33,892 nt of DNA from Bacilli bacterium. GTDB lineage: Bacteria; Bacillota; Bacilli; Bacillales; Amphibacillaceae. The stretch is taken from contig JAAYTF010000107.1 in the NCBI GenBank assembly GCA_012518125.1, positions 1-33,892 on the forward strand. Reading direction: 5' to 3'. The notes beneath the pieces are model-generated. The model was not told the DNA's origin and did not search any database. It saw nothing but the letters and a program-made list of their open reading frames with translations. Made by a program: the position numbers and the translations under genes. Positions 1-8,530 of this stretch are shown here, in pieces; within the stretch, counting starts at the first letter, position 1, and every line of letters starts with the position of its first letter.

Positions 1-1184
1 CATAAATAGACGCTGTCTTCGATCGTTCCGGAACGCCCCGGAAAGTTTCGCGGCGTCGTGCGCAAACTGTTCTTTCCAGTCGCCGGCGCCTGCCCCATGC
101 CGATGCATCCGTTGCAACCCGCTTGGTGCAACCTTGCACCCGCCTGCAGCAGTTTTGCGATGTAGCTTTCTTTTACGAGCGCCGTAAGCGATTGACGCGA
201 CGTCGGATTGATGTCAAACGATACGTTCGGTGCGACACGTTTTCCGGCGACGATTTCCGCGGCAATCGCAAAATCCCTGAATCCCGGATTCGCGGATGAG
301 CCGATGTACGCTTGGTAAATCGGCGTGCCGGCCACTTCATCGACGAAAACGACATTGCCCGGGCTTGACGGTTTTGCGATCAACGGTTCCAATTTCGATA
401 GATCAATTTCTTCGTACAAATCGTACGTCGCATCTTTGTCCGCTTTTATTTCGACCCAATCTTGTTCGCGGTTTTGTTGTTTCAAGAAGCGTCTCACTTC
501 TTCGTCGCTCGGAAAAACCGTCGTTGTCGCGCCGAGTTCCGCCCCCATGTTGGCGATGACGTGGCGGTCCATCGCCGTCAAATGTTTTAAACCAGGCCCG
601 AAATATTCGATCACTTTGCCGACCCCGCCTTTGACATCGTGGCGGCGCAACATTTCCAGGATGATGTCTTTGGCGCTCACCCATTCCGGCAATTTTCCGA
701 CCAATTTGACTCCCCAAACTTCGGGCATGTTGAAATAAAACGGTTCCCCGGCCATCGCCATCGCGACGTCAATGCCGCCGGCGCCGATCGCTAACATCCC
801 CATGCAGCCGTTTGCACAAGTATGGCTGTCGGAGCCGAGCAATGTTTTGCCCGGTTTTGCCAAATATTGCATATGGACCGGGTGGCTGACGCCATTTCCC
901 GGACGGCTGAAATAAAGGCCGAACCGGCGCGCCGCACTTTGCAAAAAGAGATGGTCGTCGGGGTTTTTTTCATCGCCTTGGATCAAATTGTGGTCGACAT
1001 ATTGCGCAGAAACTTCCGTGCGCACGCGATCGAGCCCCATCGCCTCCAGTTCCAGCATGACCATCGTTCCGGTCGCATCTTGCGTCAACGTTTGATCGAT
1101 TTTGATCCCGATTTCTTGCCCCGGGATCATTTCCCCCGAAACCAAATGACTTTGGATCAATTTTTGCGTAACGTTAAGTCCCAT
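1..1184 (-). CDS. Aconitate hydratase, Aquifex type (N-terminal 394 codons; runs off the left edge)
   Basis: The minus strand is open without a stop from an ATG at 1184 to the window edge. A strong AGGAGG lies 7 bases before the ATG. The product would interconvert citrate and isocitrate through cis-aconitate using a [4Fe-4S] cluster. Visible motifs are YVDHN (residues 62-66), GSDSHTCANG (117-126, Cys123) and GCNGCIGMG (356-364, Cys357 and Cys360); these three cysteines are the expected cluster ligands. The sequence resembles the roughly 640-residue putative aconitases first seen in Aquifex rather than the roughly 900-residue CitB/AcnA of B. subtilis. The swivel domain lies outside the window. 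A homoaconitase or isopropylmalate isomerase large subunit is a less likely alternative. The gene follows the terminator of the upstream deacetylase, so it probably has its own promoter, which I could not place. Confidence 0.9.
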   Translation of the reverse strand, partial: MGLNVTQKLIQSHLVSGEMIPGQEIGIKIDQTLTQDATGTMVMLELEAMGLDRVRTEVSAQYVDHNLIQGDEKNPDDHLFLQSAARRFGLYFSRPGNGVSHPVHMQYLAKPGKTLLGSDSHTCANGCMGMLAIGAGGIDVAMAMAGEPFYFNMPEVWGVKLVGKLPEWVSAKDIILEMLRRHDVKGGVGKVIEYFGPGLKHLTAMDRHVIANMGAELGATTTVFPSDEEVRRFLKQQNREQDWVEIKADKDATYDLYEEIDLSKLEPLIAKPSSPGNVVFVDEVAGTPIYQAYIGSSANPGFRDFAIAAEIVAGKRVAPNVSFDINPTSRQSLTALVKESYIAKLLQAGARLHQAGCNGCIGMGQAPATGKNSLRTTPRNFPGRSGTIEDSVYL

Positions 1185-1275
1185 CGCTTTTCCTCCTGAT
1201 TTTCATTCGTGTACGTTTATTTTTGCCAAATTTGTTCCTCTTACTCATGAAGGAGGAAGGCGGGGAAAGCAAATG

Positions 1276-1306
1276 AAAAAGGAGCCCGGTTCTTTCGAGC
1301 TCCTTT
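1276..1306 (-). terminator. Rho-independent terminator of the NodB-fold enzyme gene
   Basis: On the minus strand an 8-bp stem (AAAGGAGC/GCTCCTTT, 1278-1285 and 1299-1306) is followed by a short T run. It starts about 20 bases after the stop codon at 1325. Confidence 0.75.
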
Positions 1307-1324
1307 CGTCCATCTCAATTCGAT

Positions 1325-2227
1325 TTATCCATCTTGTTCGTTCCCTTTTGTACGCGCCAAAAAGTCATCGGCTATTTCGTTCATCGTCATCCACTTGACC
1401 CCATCGTGTTTGTTGATGTGTTCAATGATTCGTTCATGCATTTTCAACACGTGTGGACGGCCGCTGACATCAGGGTGAATCGTCATCGGGAACACCGCAT
1501 AATCCATGTTTTCATACACCCAGTCAAATTGGTCGATCCATTGTTGACCGATATCCCTTGGGTTGGCAAAGCCGTAACTGTTTGGTGAAGCTTTGATGAA
1601 CATCATCGGCGGAAGGTCATCGAGATACCAGTTGGCTGGAATTTCTACGAGTCCGGTTTCTTTACCGCGAACGAGCGGTTTCATCCATTCGGCTGCTGGT
1701 TTATCGTAGTCGATTTTCGTCCACGTATCGCCGACCCGTACGAAATACGGCGTAAAGTCGTCATGCATCAAGCTGTGGTCATATTTGAATCCGTATTTGA
1801 CCAACAATTCCGCCGTCACATTTGAAAACTCCCACCACGGCGCGACATAACCGTTCGGCTTCTTGCCGGTCAATTGTTCAATGAGTTCGAGCGATTTTTT
1901 CATCACGTCTTCTTCTTGTTCCGGCGACATTTCGAGCGGGTTTTCATGCGAATAGCCGTGCGCGCCCACTTCATGGCCGGCTTGGACGACCATTTCCATC
2001 TCTTTCGGGAACGTTTCGATCGAATGCCCCGGAATGAAAAATGTCGCCGTAATGCCGTACTTGTCAAACAAATCAAGCAATCGAGGAACGCCGACTTCAC
2101 CTGCAAACAAACCGCGCGAAATATCAAGGGGAGAATTTTCGCCGCCATACGAACCTAACCAACCTGCAACAGCATCGACATCTACGCCATACGATACCAA
2201 AATTTCTTTCTCAGCCGACTTTTTCAT
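1325..2227 (-). CDS. Polysaccharide deacetylase-fold hydrolase (PuuE/HpPgdA-like, CE4)
   Basis: The 300-residue protein has the NodB homology fold and no signal peptide or membrane anchor, so it should act in the cytoplasm. Metal-site motifs are visible: the aspartate pair D16 and D18 in GVDVD, and HGYSH at 90-94. APWWEF near residue 130 and a late HPD..GRPH motif complete the active site. Cytoplasmic members of this subfamily include allantoinase PuuE and cyclic imide hydrolases as well as Helicobacter PgdA, so the substrate may be a cyclic imide or ureide rather than a polysaccharide. An asparaginase gene lies upstream on the same strand, which would fit amide or imide nitrogen use. The purine-rich AAAGGGAG directly abuts the ATG, an unusually tight spacing, but an in-frame stop lies three codons upstream and no other start fits. 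Fold is certain; substrate is not. Confidence 0.85.
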   Translation of the reverse strand: MKKSAEKEILVSYGVDVDAVAGWLGSYGGENSPLDISRGLFAGEVGVPRLLDLFDKYGITATFFIPGHSIETFPKEMEMVVQAGHEVGAHGYSHENPLEMSPEQEEDVMKKSLELIEQLTGKKPNGYVAPWWEFSNVTAELLVKYGFKYDHSLMHDDFTPYFVRVGDTWTKIDYDKPAAEWMKPLVRGKETGLVEIPANWYLDDLPPMMFIKASPNSYGFANPRDIGQQWIDQFDWVYENMDYAVFPMTIHPDVSGRPHVLKMHERIIEHINKHDGVKWMTMNEIADDFLARTKGNEQDG

Positions 2228-2257
2228 CTCCCTTTAAAAATTTTCTTCTTACTTTTC

Positions 2258-2286
2258 AGTATAACGTGAATCAAGGGATATTTCAG
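2258..2286 (-). promoter_or_regulatory. Possible SigA promoter of the NodB-fold gene
   Basis: On the minus strand CTGAAA (2281-2286), a 17-bp spacer and TATACT (2258-2263) lie about 30 bases before the start codon. The -35 box is weak (4 of 6). Confidence 0.4.
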
Positions 2287-2404
2287 TATATTTCGGTAAT
2301 TTCTGCAGGTTGGCTCACGACATGATGACAAATGGTGGAAAGTGCTTCGGTTCGCTTCACCGGCGTCCTCGTTTCATGGACGTTCCATCTCGGAACGAAA
2401 GCGT

Positions 2405-3376
2405 TTATTCAAAAGCTTTCGCAATGTCTGAAACGTCCCATCCGGCCGCAAGCAATACGGCAAGCTTGATCCTCGCTTTTTTGCTGTCGTAATCTTTCCC
2501 CAAAATGACGCCGCGTCGTTTCAAATCAGAGACCCCGCCCGGGAATTGATACGCTTCTTTTACTTGTCCTTGTTCGGCCCGCGTCGTCAAGACGGCCACG
2601 ACGCCTCGTTTCACCGCGTCTTCGATCGCTCGGACAGCTTTTGGCGGGACATGTCCCCTGCCGAACCCTTCAAGGATGATCCCTCTTGCGCCGCTTGCCA
2701 CCGACGCTTTCACGAATTTGCCATCAGCGCCCAAGTAAAACGTAATGATGTCAACAACGGGCAAATGATCGCCAATTTGATACGTTTCCCGGTGAAGCGG
2801 TTTTTGGTTGACGATCACTTCGTCGCCATCGATGATGCCGATATACCCGTAACCTGGCGCGGCAAACCCGTCGACATTTGACGCATGGACTTTCTTGACG
2901 TATCGCGCGGAAAAGATTTTTTCGTTAAAGACGACGGTGACGCCGGTATGCTTCATCGCTTCCGATGCTGCGGCAATTAACGAATTTCGCAAATTGACAA
3001 ATGCGTCCGTCCCCATGTCTTCCGGACCGCGCATCGAACCGGTGACGATCACGGGACGAGCATCATCGAGCGTCAAATCCAAAAAATAAGCCGTTTCTTC
3101 CAATGTGTCCGTTCCGTGTGTGACGACAACGCCAGCGACCGCTTCATCGTTTAAGACCGCTTCGATCTTGTTTTTTAACGCAATGAGTTTTTCAACATCC
3201 ATCCGGTTGCTCGGCACTTGAAACACCGATTCCACTTGGACATCGATTCCGGTCGAAAGTTCACACATTGCCGCCAATTCTTCTCCCGTCAATGCGCCAG
3301 CGACGAGCAACCCGGTTTTTTCGTCGCGTTTGCTCGCAATCGTGCCGCCAGTCGTAAGTAACACAACTTTTTTCAT
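2405..3376 (-). CDS. L-asparaginase, cytoplasmic
   Basis: The 323-residue enzyme hydrolyses asparagine to aspartate and ammonia. Both asparaginase signatures are present: TTGGTIA near the N terminus with the nucleophile threonine, and VVTHGTDTLEETA near residue 85 with the second Thr-Asp pair. The start was moved to the ATG at 3376 because GGGAGGGG precedes it at good spacing; an ATG five codons upstream lies before that site. There is no signal peptide, so it is intracellular. The part after residue 110 (GSMRGPEDMGTDAFVNLRN) resembles type II asparaginases more than B. subtilis AnsA, so I give no symbol. No clear terminator follows; co-transcription with the downstream NodB-fold gene, 177 bases away, is possible. 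Confidence 0.92.
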   Translation of the reverse strand: MKKVVLLTTGGTIASKRDEKTGLLVAGALTGEELAAMCELSTGIDVQVESVFQVPSNRMDVEKLIALKNKIEAVLNDEAVAGVVVTHGTDTLEETAYFLDLTLDDARPVIVTGSMRGPEDMGTDAFVNLRNSLIAAASEAMKHTGVTVVFNEKIFSARYVKKVHASNVDGFAAPGYGYIGIIDGDEVIVNQKPLHRETYQIGDHLPVVDIITFYLGADGKFVKASVASGARGIILEGFGRGHVPPKAVRAIEDAVKRGVVAVLTTRAEQGQVKEAYQFPGGVSDLKRRGVILGKDYDSKKARIKLAVLLAAGWDVSDIAKAFE

Positions 3377-3531
3377 TGAATCCCCTCCCATGAATAGTTG
3401 ACCAATGATCGGCTTTCACGGTGCAACATGTGATCGGTTAACATTAGTTTATCATATCAATTGCGGCAAGTTGCGAATTAAAAAAATTTGCGCCGCCATG
3501 ACCTCTTACGTGCCCGCATTTTGCAACAATG

Positions 3532-3571
3532 AAAAAAAACGTACAGGTGAAACTTGTTTCAACCTGCACGC
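3532..3571 (-). terminator. Terminator of the GntR-ABC operon
   Basis: On the minus strand a stem formed by CAGGTTGAAAC and GTTTCACCTG (one bulged base) is followed by eight T residues. It begins 12 bases after the permease stop. Confidence 0.85.
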
Positions 3572-3582
3572 TGGATGATCCT

Positions 3583-4302
3583 TCATTGAAGCGTATATCT
3601 TCGCAGCAAGAAAAACGACAGCAAGTAAACGCCGAAACCGACCAATGCCAACTGGTAGAAAAAGGCGATTGTGAAATCGGAAAATATGTCGATGAAGAAT
3701 TCGGCAAGCCAGCCATCCGCCATTCCGTAAATAAAGGTGAAGGCTATGACCCCGACAAACAAGAAACCGCCGAGCAACCCAAACCGGTAAAACATTAAGC
3801 CGATGATGAAGAAAACCGTAATGAAGAAGAACGACAACGACAAATCGACGATGATTTGATATAAAAAGTTGTCCCGTTCCAAAAAATCGGCGATATGGTT
3901 GAATGTCGTCGTTTGTTCGCCGTTCGTATAAATGAATCCGCCGCCAATTTCCGATTTCGTCAGTTTCCTTAAGAGCCAATTGAGGTCATTCGCCAACAAC
4001 GCATTGATGGAACTGAACACGATGAAGAAAATCACGGTGCCGATGTAAATGATTTTTCGCGTCGCGCCCATTTTGATCAAATACGGCAACGTACTTTTGA
4101 CGACGATGAAACCGAGTGCGGCTGCGAAAATGTAAATCGGAAACGATAAGTTGAAATGGATGGTCATATTTTCGCCGCCCACCAAAGCATCAAGAACGAT
4201 GGAAAGTATGAAAATCGCCACGATGACGAGCCAAAAAATCAAAAATGCATGACGGACATTCGTCAGATAATAATACAAAACCCCTTGCAATTCTCGCCCC
4301 AT
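3583..4302 (-). CDS. ABC transporter membrane subunit (unknown substrate)
   Basis: The 239-residue protein has about six hydrophobic segments and a large loop near residues 105-140. It is not similar enough to any family I know to name a substrate. Its ATG overlaps the stop codon of the ATPase gene by one base (TGATG), so the two are translationally coupled and almost surely form one transporter. The three-gene arrangement (GntR regulator, ATPase, permease) is that of ytrA-type operons, which in Bacillus respond to cell-wall-active peptides. That role is an inference from context. Confidence 0.85.
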   Translation of the reverse strand: MGRELQGVLYYYLTNVRHAFLIFWLVIVAIFILSIVLDALVGGENMTIHFNLSFPIYIFAAALGFIVVKSTLPYLIKMGATRKIIYIGTVIFFIVFSSINALLANDLNWLLRKLTKSEIGGGFIYTNGEQTTTFNHIADFLERDNFLYQIIVDLSLSFFFITVFFIIGLMFYRFGLLGGFLFVGVIAFTFIYGMADGWLAEFFIDIFSDFTIAFFYQLALVGFGVYLLSFFLLRRYTLQ

Positions 4303-5162
4303 CAGTTTGCCTCCTTTTCCGTTTCTGTCAAGTAAATGATCAAATCTTGGATCGGCATCCCTTCGACGCGAAGCTTTCGTTCAGCGGCTTCATCAGGGGA
4401 ACCGTAAACGTAAGCCGTCATCATGTTCGCCAATTTTTTCTTGTTGATCACTTGTTTGTTTGCGATGAATTTTTCCACTTCATCGACTGAGCCGGTGACG
4501 GAAAACGATTTGGAACGCAATTGATCCGCGTCTTCCTGCAAAATGAGTTCCCCTTCTTTTAAAATGAGGATTTCTTCAAACAACAGGCTCACTTCATCGA
4601 TTAAATGCGTCGAAAAGATGATCATCCGCTTTTCTTTTTCATATTCTTCGACCAAAATGTCGTAAAATTGCTTCCGTGCGTTGGCATCGAGGCCGATATA
4701 AGGTTCATCGAAAATGGTGATCGGCGCTTTGCTCGCAAGTCCAACGATGATGCCGACCGCGGAAGCCATCCCTTTCGATAACGTTTTGAAGCGTGCATTT
4801 TTGTTGAGGCCGTACATTTCCGTCAAGCGGTCGGCCAATGGTTGGTCCCAATTCGGATAAAAATACGCATACGATTTGTAAATATGTTTGATGCGCATGT
4901 TTTCATGGAAATTGTCCGCTTCTTTGATCAAGCAGATGTTTTTTAAAATTTCCCGGTTGTCGAAAGGTTTTTTCCCGTCAATCGTGATTTCGCCGGACGT
5001 CGCCAACCGGTGGCCGGCCAAAATGTCCATGAACGTCGTTTTGCCCGCTCCGTTCCGGCCGAGAAGCCCATATATTTTTGGCCCTTCAAGCGTGAACGTC
5101 ACATGTTTCAACGCCGTTTTTTTGCCGTACCGTTTCGAGACGTCTTTCACCTCGATCCGCAT
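4302..5162 (-). CDS. ABC transporter ATP-binding protein, YtrB-like
   Basis: The 286-residue ATPase carries Walker A GRNGAGKT (35-42), an unusual signature LSKGM (128-132) instead of LSGGQ, Walker B ITIFDEP (148-154) and an H-loop STHL. The C-terminal 80 residues are an accessory region without a clear motif. The ATG follows the TAA of the GntR gene with no gap, and the gene overlaps the permease by one base. It should energise the neighbouring membrane subunit, most likely as an exporter or a membrane-stress module, because no binding protein is encoded nearby. Confidence 0.92.
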   Translation of the reverse strand: MRIEVKDVSKRYGKKTALKHVTFTLEGPKIYGLLGRNGAGKTTFMDILAGHRLATSGEITIDGKKPFDNREILKNICLIKEADNFHENMRIKHIYKSYAYFYPNWDQPLADRLTEMYGLNKNARFKTLSKGMASAVGIIVGLASKAPITIFDEPYIGLDANARKQFYDILVEEYEKEKRMIIFSTHLIDEVSLLFEEILILKEGELILQEDADQLRSKSFSVTGSVDEVEKFIANKQVINKKKLANMMTAYVYGSPDEAAERKLRVEGMPIQDLIIYLTETEKEAN

Positions 5163-5528
5163 TTAAGCTTCCTCCTTTTCCAACATCTCAATCAATTGTT
5201 TTTTGGAGATGTTCAATTTTTTCGCCTCTTCGATCAAAGGCACGATATACGTTTCATAAAACAGTTTCTTGCGGTTTTCCACCAAAATTTGTTTAGCATG
5301 TTCCGTCACAAACATCCCGACACCTCTTTTTTTCACCAAAATGTTTTCTTGCACCAACTCGTTCATCCCTTGACGGGCTGTAGCAGGGTTGATGTTGTAA
5401 AATTTCGCCAACTCATTCGTCGACGGCACTCGTTCCCCAGCTTTTATTTGGTCGTTGATGATCGAATCTTCGATGATTTCTTTGATTTGCAAGTAAATCG
5501 GCTTGCTGTCGTCGAGCTGACCTTTCAT
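5163..5528 (-). CDS. GntR-family transcriptional regulator, YtrA subfamily
   Basis: The 121-residue protein has an N-terminal winged helix (PIYLQIKEIIEDSI, then VPSTNELAKFYNINPATARQGMNEL) and a short helical C terminus. The short effector and dimerisation domain is typical of the YtrA subfamily, the usual regulator of adjacent ABC operons. The start was set at the ATG at 5528: AAAGG lies nine bases upstream, whereas it directly touches an ATG three codons earlier. The gene is first in a three-gene operon, and a perfect inverted repeat overlaps its promoter, so autorepression is likely. Confidence 0.9.
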   Translation of the reverse strand: MKGQLDDSKPIYLQIKEIIEDSIINDQIKAGERVPSTNELAKFYNINPATARQGMNELVQENILVKKRGVGMFVTEHAKQILVENRKKLFYETYIVPLIEEAKKLNISKKQLIEMLEKEEA

Positions 5529-5563
5529 TGCCACCATCCTTTCTGGGGTTCGTTGGTTAGTAG

Positions 5564-5585
5564 GTTAGTTACTGTTGTAACTAAC
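5564..5585. promoter_or_regulatory. Probable operator of the YtrA-like regulator
   Basis: A perfect 9-bp inverted repeat (GTTAGTTAC and GTAACTAAC, four-base spacer) sits just downstream of and into the -10 box of the operon promoter. Related half-sites (GGTTAG, AACTAA) flank it on both sides. The placement suits a repressor that blocks its own promoter. Confidence 0.75.
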
Positions 5586-5612
5586 TATACAACTAATCAA
5601 CATGGAAGTCAA
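5584..5612 (-). promoter_or_regulatory. SigA-type promoter of the GntR-ABC operon
   Basis: On the minus strand TTGACT (5607-5612), exactly 17 bp, then TATAGT (5584-5589). The start site would fall inside the inverted repeat at 5564-5585. Confidence 0.8.
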
Positions 5613-5687
5613 GACGATTTACAAAATTTAAATAAAAAATTTTTTCATACATGCGATTTTCTGTAATCGTTACGGTTTTATCCGGTC

Positions 5688-5718
5688 AAAAAAAAGAACC
5701 AAGCAACTTGCTTGGTTC
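5688..5718 (-). terminator. Terminator of the membrane protein gene
   Basis: A 9-bp GC-containing stem (GAACCAAGC/GCTTGGTTC, 5696-5704 and 5710-5718) is followed on the minus strand by at least seven T residues. Confidence 0.9.
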
Positions 5719-5741
5719 CGGTTTCCAATTGGACGGTTTGA

Positions 5742-6671
5742 TTATGGTCCGAAGGCGGGGGTTCGTTCTTCCGTTTTGCTAAACAGCCGTTTGAATCGTG
5801 GTGATATGTTCAAGAGCTTTTCTTGCAAGTCGATGGAAGGTGCTTGGCCGCGTATGTTCATGTGGTAATCGCGAATCATGATGATCGTGACGATCGGATC
5901 GATAAAGCCGCGCTTTAACACGGTGGTGACGACGATCACCGCAATGATGGCGAGGATGCCATAAAAAATTCCGATCCTTTCTGCTTCCTGCGGAAACGAA
6001 TGGACAATGGCTAGAAACGGAATCACGCATAAAAGGAACATGATGATATTGAACGCATAAATGAGCAACACGGAAATGACCGATGACTTGATGATGCCTT
6101 GCCAACTTTGCGCATACAGCACGATGCCGTCGGACGCCGATTTCCAGACAATCTCCGGATGCTTTTCGCTTTTTCTCAAAAATATATAACTCATGATCGG
6201 CTCATCAATATAATTTAAGCCGACCGACAGTATGGAATTCAAGATGCCGATCAAAACACCCGAACCAGGTGCGAAACGGAGCCATTCGCCGATAGGGACG
6301 ATCCAACGCTGCACCTGCCGGACGGTGGCATAAATCATTTTATCGACGACAAACTCGACGTGGGCGGAACCGAAACTTTCAATCACCTTCGCTTTCCCGT
6401 AACCGATTAAACCTTTTCCTTCCGGCAGTTTCCCCGTCCGCAAAAGCTCGACGACGACCGCAATGTGGCCGAGTTTGATCATATAAAGGACGTAACGTTC
6501 CATGAATCGAAGCGTCCCGTGGACGATCAAGAGTACGATTAGCATCACGACGATAAACGGAACGCCCACTTCCCCAAACCAGTCGTAAAGCGCATACCCG
6601 ATCCCCACCATGATGCCCAAAAATATGAGCGAAAGGAATGCAATTAAACCGTAAATGACGATGCGCATCAA
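5742..6671 (-). CDS. Unrecognised polytopic membrane protein
   Basis: I do not recognise this family. The 309-residue form has hydrophobic stretches at about residues 5-27, 36-52, 195-225 and 235-258 and a polar C terminus (ISPRFKRLF..KTEER). The start is uncertain. TTG at 6671 and ATG at 6668 have no ribosome binding site. The frame stays open upstream to a stop at 6798-6800 and encodes a plausible charged leader with LDIPVSKLIAKTFPF just before the first membrane segment. A good GAGGAG at 6792-6797 stands nine bases before an in-frame ACG (6780-6782), which would give 346 residues. The gene stands alone, with a terminator behind it and the guaA terminator ahead. Coding is well supported; function is unknown. 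Confidence 0.75.
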   Translation of the reverse strand: MMRIVIYGLIAFLSLIFLGIMVGIGYALYDWFGEVGVPFIVVMLIVLLIVHGTLRFMERYVLYMIKLGHIAVVVELLRTGKLPEGKGLIGYGKAKVIESFGSAHVEFVVDKMIYATVRQVQRWIVPIGEWLRFAPGSGVLIGILNSILSVGLNYIDEPIMSYIFLRKSEKHPEIVWKSASDGIVLYAQSWQGIIKSSVISVLLIYAFNIIMFLLCVIPFLAIVHSFPQEAERIGIFYGILAIIAVIVVTTVLKRGFIDPIVTIIMIRDYHMNIRGQAPSIDLQEKLLNISPRFKRLFSKTEERTPAFGP

Positions 6672-6779
6672 AATGAATGGAAACGTCTTTGCAATCAGTT
6701 TTGAAACGGGAATATCCAGTTCGATCGCCTCACTTTTTCTTTTTTCACTTGCTTTGGATACTTTAACGATATACGATTC

Positions 6780-6797
6780 CGTAAAGAAAATCTCCTC
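6780..6797 (-). promoter_or_regulatory. Ribosome binding site facing an ACG codon
   Basis: GAGGAG (6792-6797, minus strand) is nine bases from ACG (6780-6782), which is in frame with the membrane protein downstream. An ATT codon touches the site directly and is too close. Either initiation uses a rare codon or an ATG was lost here. Confidence 0.5.
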
Positions 6798-6865
6798 TTA
6801 TCGGATGAAATGCTTGTAAACTTTTCGAAATTTTCTTGGCCGCTTTTTTATTTCGGTTGCGAAAA

Positions 6866-6894
6866 TGAAAAAAAGCCTGGAATTTACCAGGCTC
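6866..6894 (-). terminator. Terminator of guaA
   Basis: A 7-bp stem AGCCTGG/CCAGGCT (6874-6880 and 6887-6893) with a 6-base loop is followed on the minus strand by seven T residues, four bases after the guaA stop. Confidence 0.92.
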
Positions 6895-6897
6895 TTG

Positions 6898-8433
6898 TTA
6901 CTCCCACTCGATTGTGCTCGGCGGTTTGCTCGTGATATCGTACACGACGCGGTTCACTTGGTCGACTTCCTTGACGATGCGTTCAGAAATTTTCGCCAAG
7001 ACGTCCCAATCGATACGGGCAAATTCGCTCGTCATGCCGTCGACGGAATGGACGGCGCGGATGCCGATCGTATAGTCGTAAGAGCGTTTGTCATCGCGGA
7101 TGCCGACACTGCGGATGTTCGGCAGCACCGCGAAATATTGCCAAATATCCCGATCCAATCGGGCGTTTCGGATCTCTTCTCGCAAAATCGCATCCGCTTC
7201 GCGGACGATGGCCACTTTTTCGCGCGTCACTTCACCGAGGACACGGATGCCCAACCCCGGGCCTGGGAACGGTTGGCGCCAAACGATATGATCCGGCAAA
7301 CCGAGCGCAGTGCCGAGCGCGCGGACTTCGTCTTTGAACAATGTGCGAAGCGGCTCCAACAGTTTAAACTCCAAATCTTCCGGCAAGCCGCCGACGTTAT
7401 GGTGCGATTTGACGATTTTGCCAGTGAGCATGCCGCTTTCAATGACGTCGCTGTATAACGTTCCTTGCGCCAAAAACGTGATATCGGTGAGTTTTCCCGC
7501 TTCTTCGTTGAACACTTCGATAAATTCGTTGCCGATGATTTTCCGTTTTTCTTCGGGATCGGTGACGCCTTTTAGTTTATTGAAAAAACGGTCGGAGGCA
7601 TCGACGTGAATGATGTTCAAGTTGAAATCTTTCGCCAAATGCCCCATCACTTCTTCAGCTTCATTTTTGCGCAATAAACCGTGATCGACGAAGATGCAAG
7701 TCAATTGATCGCCGATCGCCCGATGAATCAGTGTGGCAACGACGGAAGAGTCGACGCCGCCGCTTAACGCACACAACACTTTTTCATCGCCGACGATTTG
7801 TTTGATCCGTTCGATTTCTTCTTCCATGAATTGTTCCGCCGACCACGTGCCCTCCAACTCGCTGATCGTAAAGAGGAAATTTTTCAACTGTTCGAAACCG
7901 TGATCCGTATCTTCCGCCTCCGGATGAAATTTCACGCCGAAAATCGGTTTCGTCCCATGGCTGAAGGCGGCGATTTCGCCATTTTCCGTTTTTGCATCAA
8001 CGTTGAATTGCGGCGGAAGTTGTTCAATGGTATACCCTTCGCTCAGCAACACGTCTTGTTTTTGCGGGATCTCCAAATTCAACCGGCTCTCTTTGTTGAA
8101 CTCGATCGCCTTTTTTTCGTACGTCGTTTCATGTTGGAGTGAAACTTCGCCGCCGAAATGTTCGGCGATCAATTGCATGCCGTAGCCGATGCCCAACACC
8201 GGCACGTCCAACGCGAACACCGCTTCCGGTGCACGGAATCGATGTTCGTCATTCACGTAATAAGGACCTCCTGACAAAATGATCACGCTAGGGGCGAGCC
8301 GCTCTATTTCCTCATCGCTGATCGTATGGGGATGGAGCTCGCTGTAAACGCCCAGCTGGCGGATTTTTCGCGTCAACGTCTGGTTGTACGGACTGCCAAA
8401 ATCGATGATCAACGCCAATTCTCGTTTTTTCAT
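6898..8433 (-). CDS. guaA: GMP synthase with a catalytically dead glutaminase domain
   Basis: The 511-residue protein aligns by eye over its full length with GuaA, which aminates XMP to GMP. The start at 8433 has AAGGAG nine bases upstream; an in-frame ATG at 8469 overlaps the probable -10 box. The C-terminal part looks functional: P-loop SGGVDSS (224-230), [26 protein letters not shown] and the end [10 protein letters not shown]. The N-terminal class I amidotransferase domain is damaged. The nucleophile position in LGICYGMQ reads GIGYGMQ, with GGC for glycine 83 at 8185-8187. The nearby SHGD motif reads SEGY (131-134), and GSQYNQ reads GSPYNQ. His170 and Glu172 of the triad remain. It should therefore work only with free ammonia, or be a diverged second copy. 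Confidence 0.95.
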   Translation of the reverse strand: MKKRELALIIDFGSPYNQTLTRKIRQLGVYSELHPHTISDEEIERLAPSVIILSGGPYYVNDEHRFRAPEAVFALDVPVLGIGYGMQLIAEHFGGEVSLQHETTYEKKAIEFNKESRLNLEIPQKQDVLLSEGYTIEQLPPQFNVDAKTENGEIAAFSHGTKPIFGVKFHPEAEDTDHGFEQLKNFLFTISELEGTWSAEQFMEEEIERIKQIVGDEKVLCALSGGVDSSVVATLIHRAIGDQLTCIFVDHGLLRKNEAEEVMGHLAKDFNLNIIHVDASDRFFNKLKGVTDPEEKRKIIGNEFIEVFNEEAGKLTDITFLAQGTLYSDVIESGMLTGKIVKSHHNVGGLPEDLEFKLLEPLRTLFKDEVRALGTALGLPDHIVWRQPFPGPGLGIRVLGEVTREKVAIVREADAILREEIRNARLDRDIWQYFAVLPNIRSVGIRDDKRSYDYTIGIRAVHSVDGMTSEFARIDWDVLAKISERIVKEVDQVNRVVYDITSKPPSTIEWE

Positions 8434-8467
8434 GATGATCTTCTCCTTACGTCTACAATTCGAGTTC

Positions 8468-8473
8468 ATTATA
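8468..8473 (-). promoter_or_regulatory. -10 box of guaA
   Basis: Perfect TATAAT on the minus strand about 35 bases before the chosen guaA start; I see no good -35 box. No purine riboswitch fold fits in the 97 bases between the amidase stop and guaA. Confidence 0.5.
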
Positions 8474-8530
8474 CATGAAATGTCTGTTCATACATAAAGA
8501 TTCTATGTTCCATTCGAGATGATGCCACCA

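Noticed and set aside
8434-8530. Guanine riboswitch ahead of guaA
   Set aside because: The gap is short, and I could not find the paired stems and conserved loop bases.
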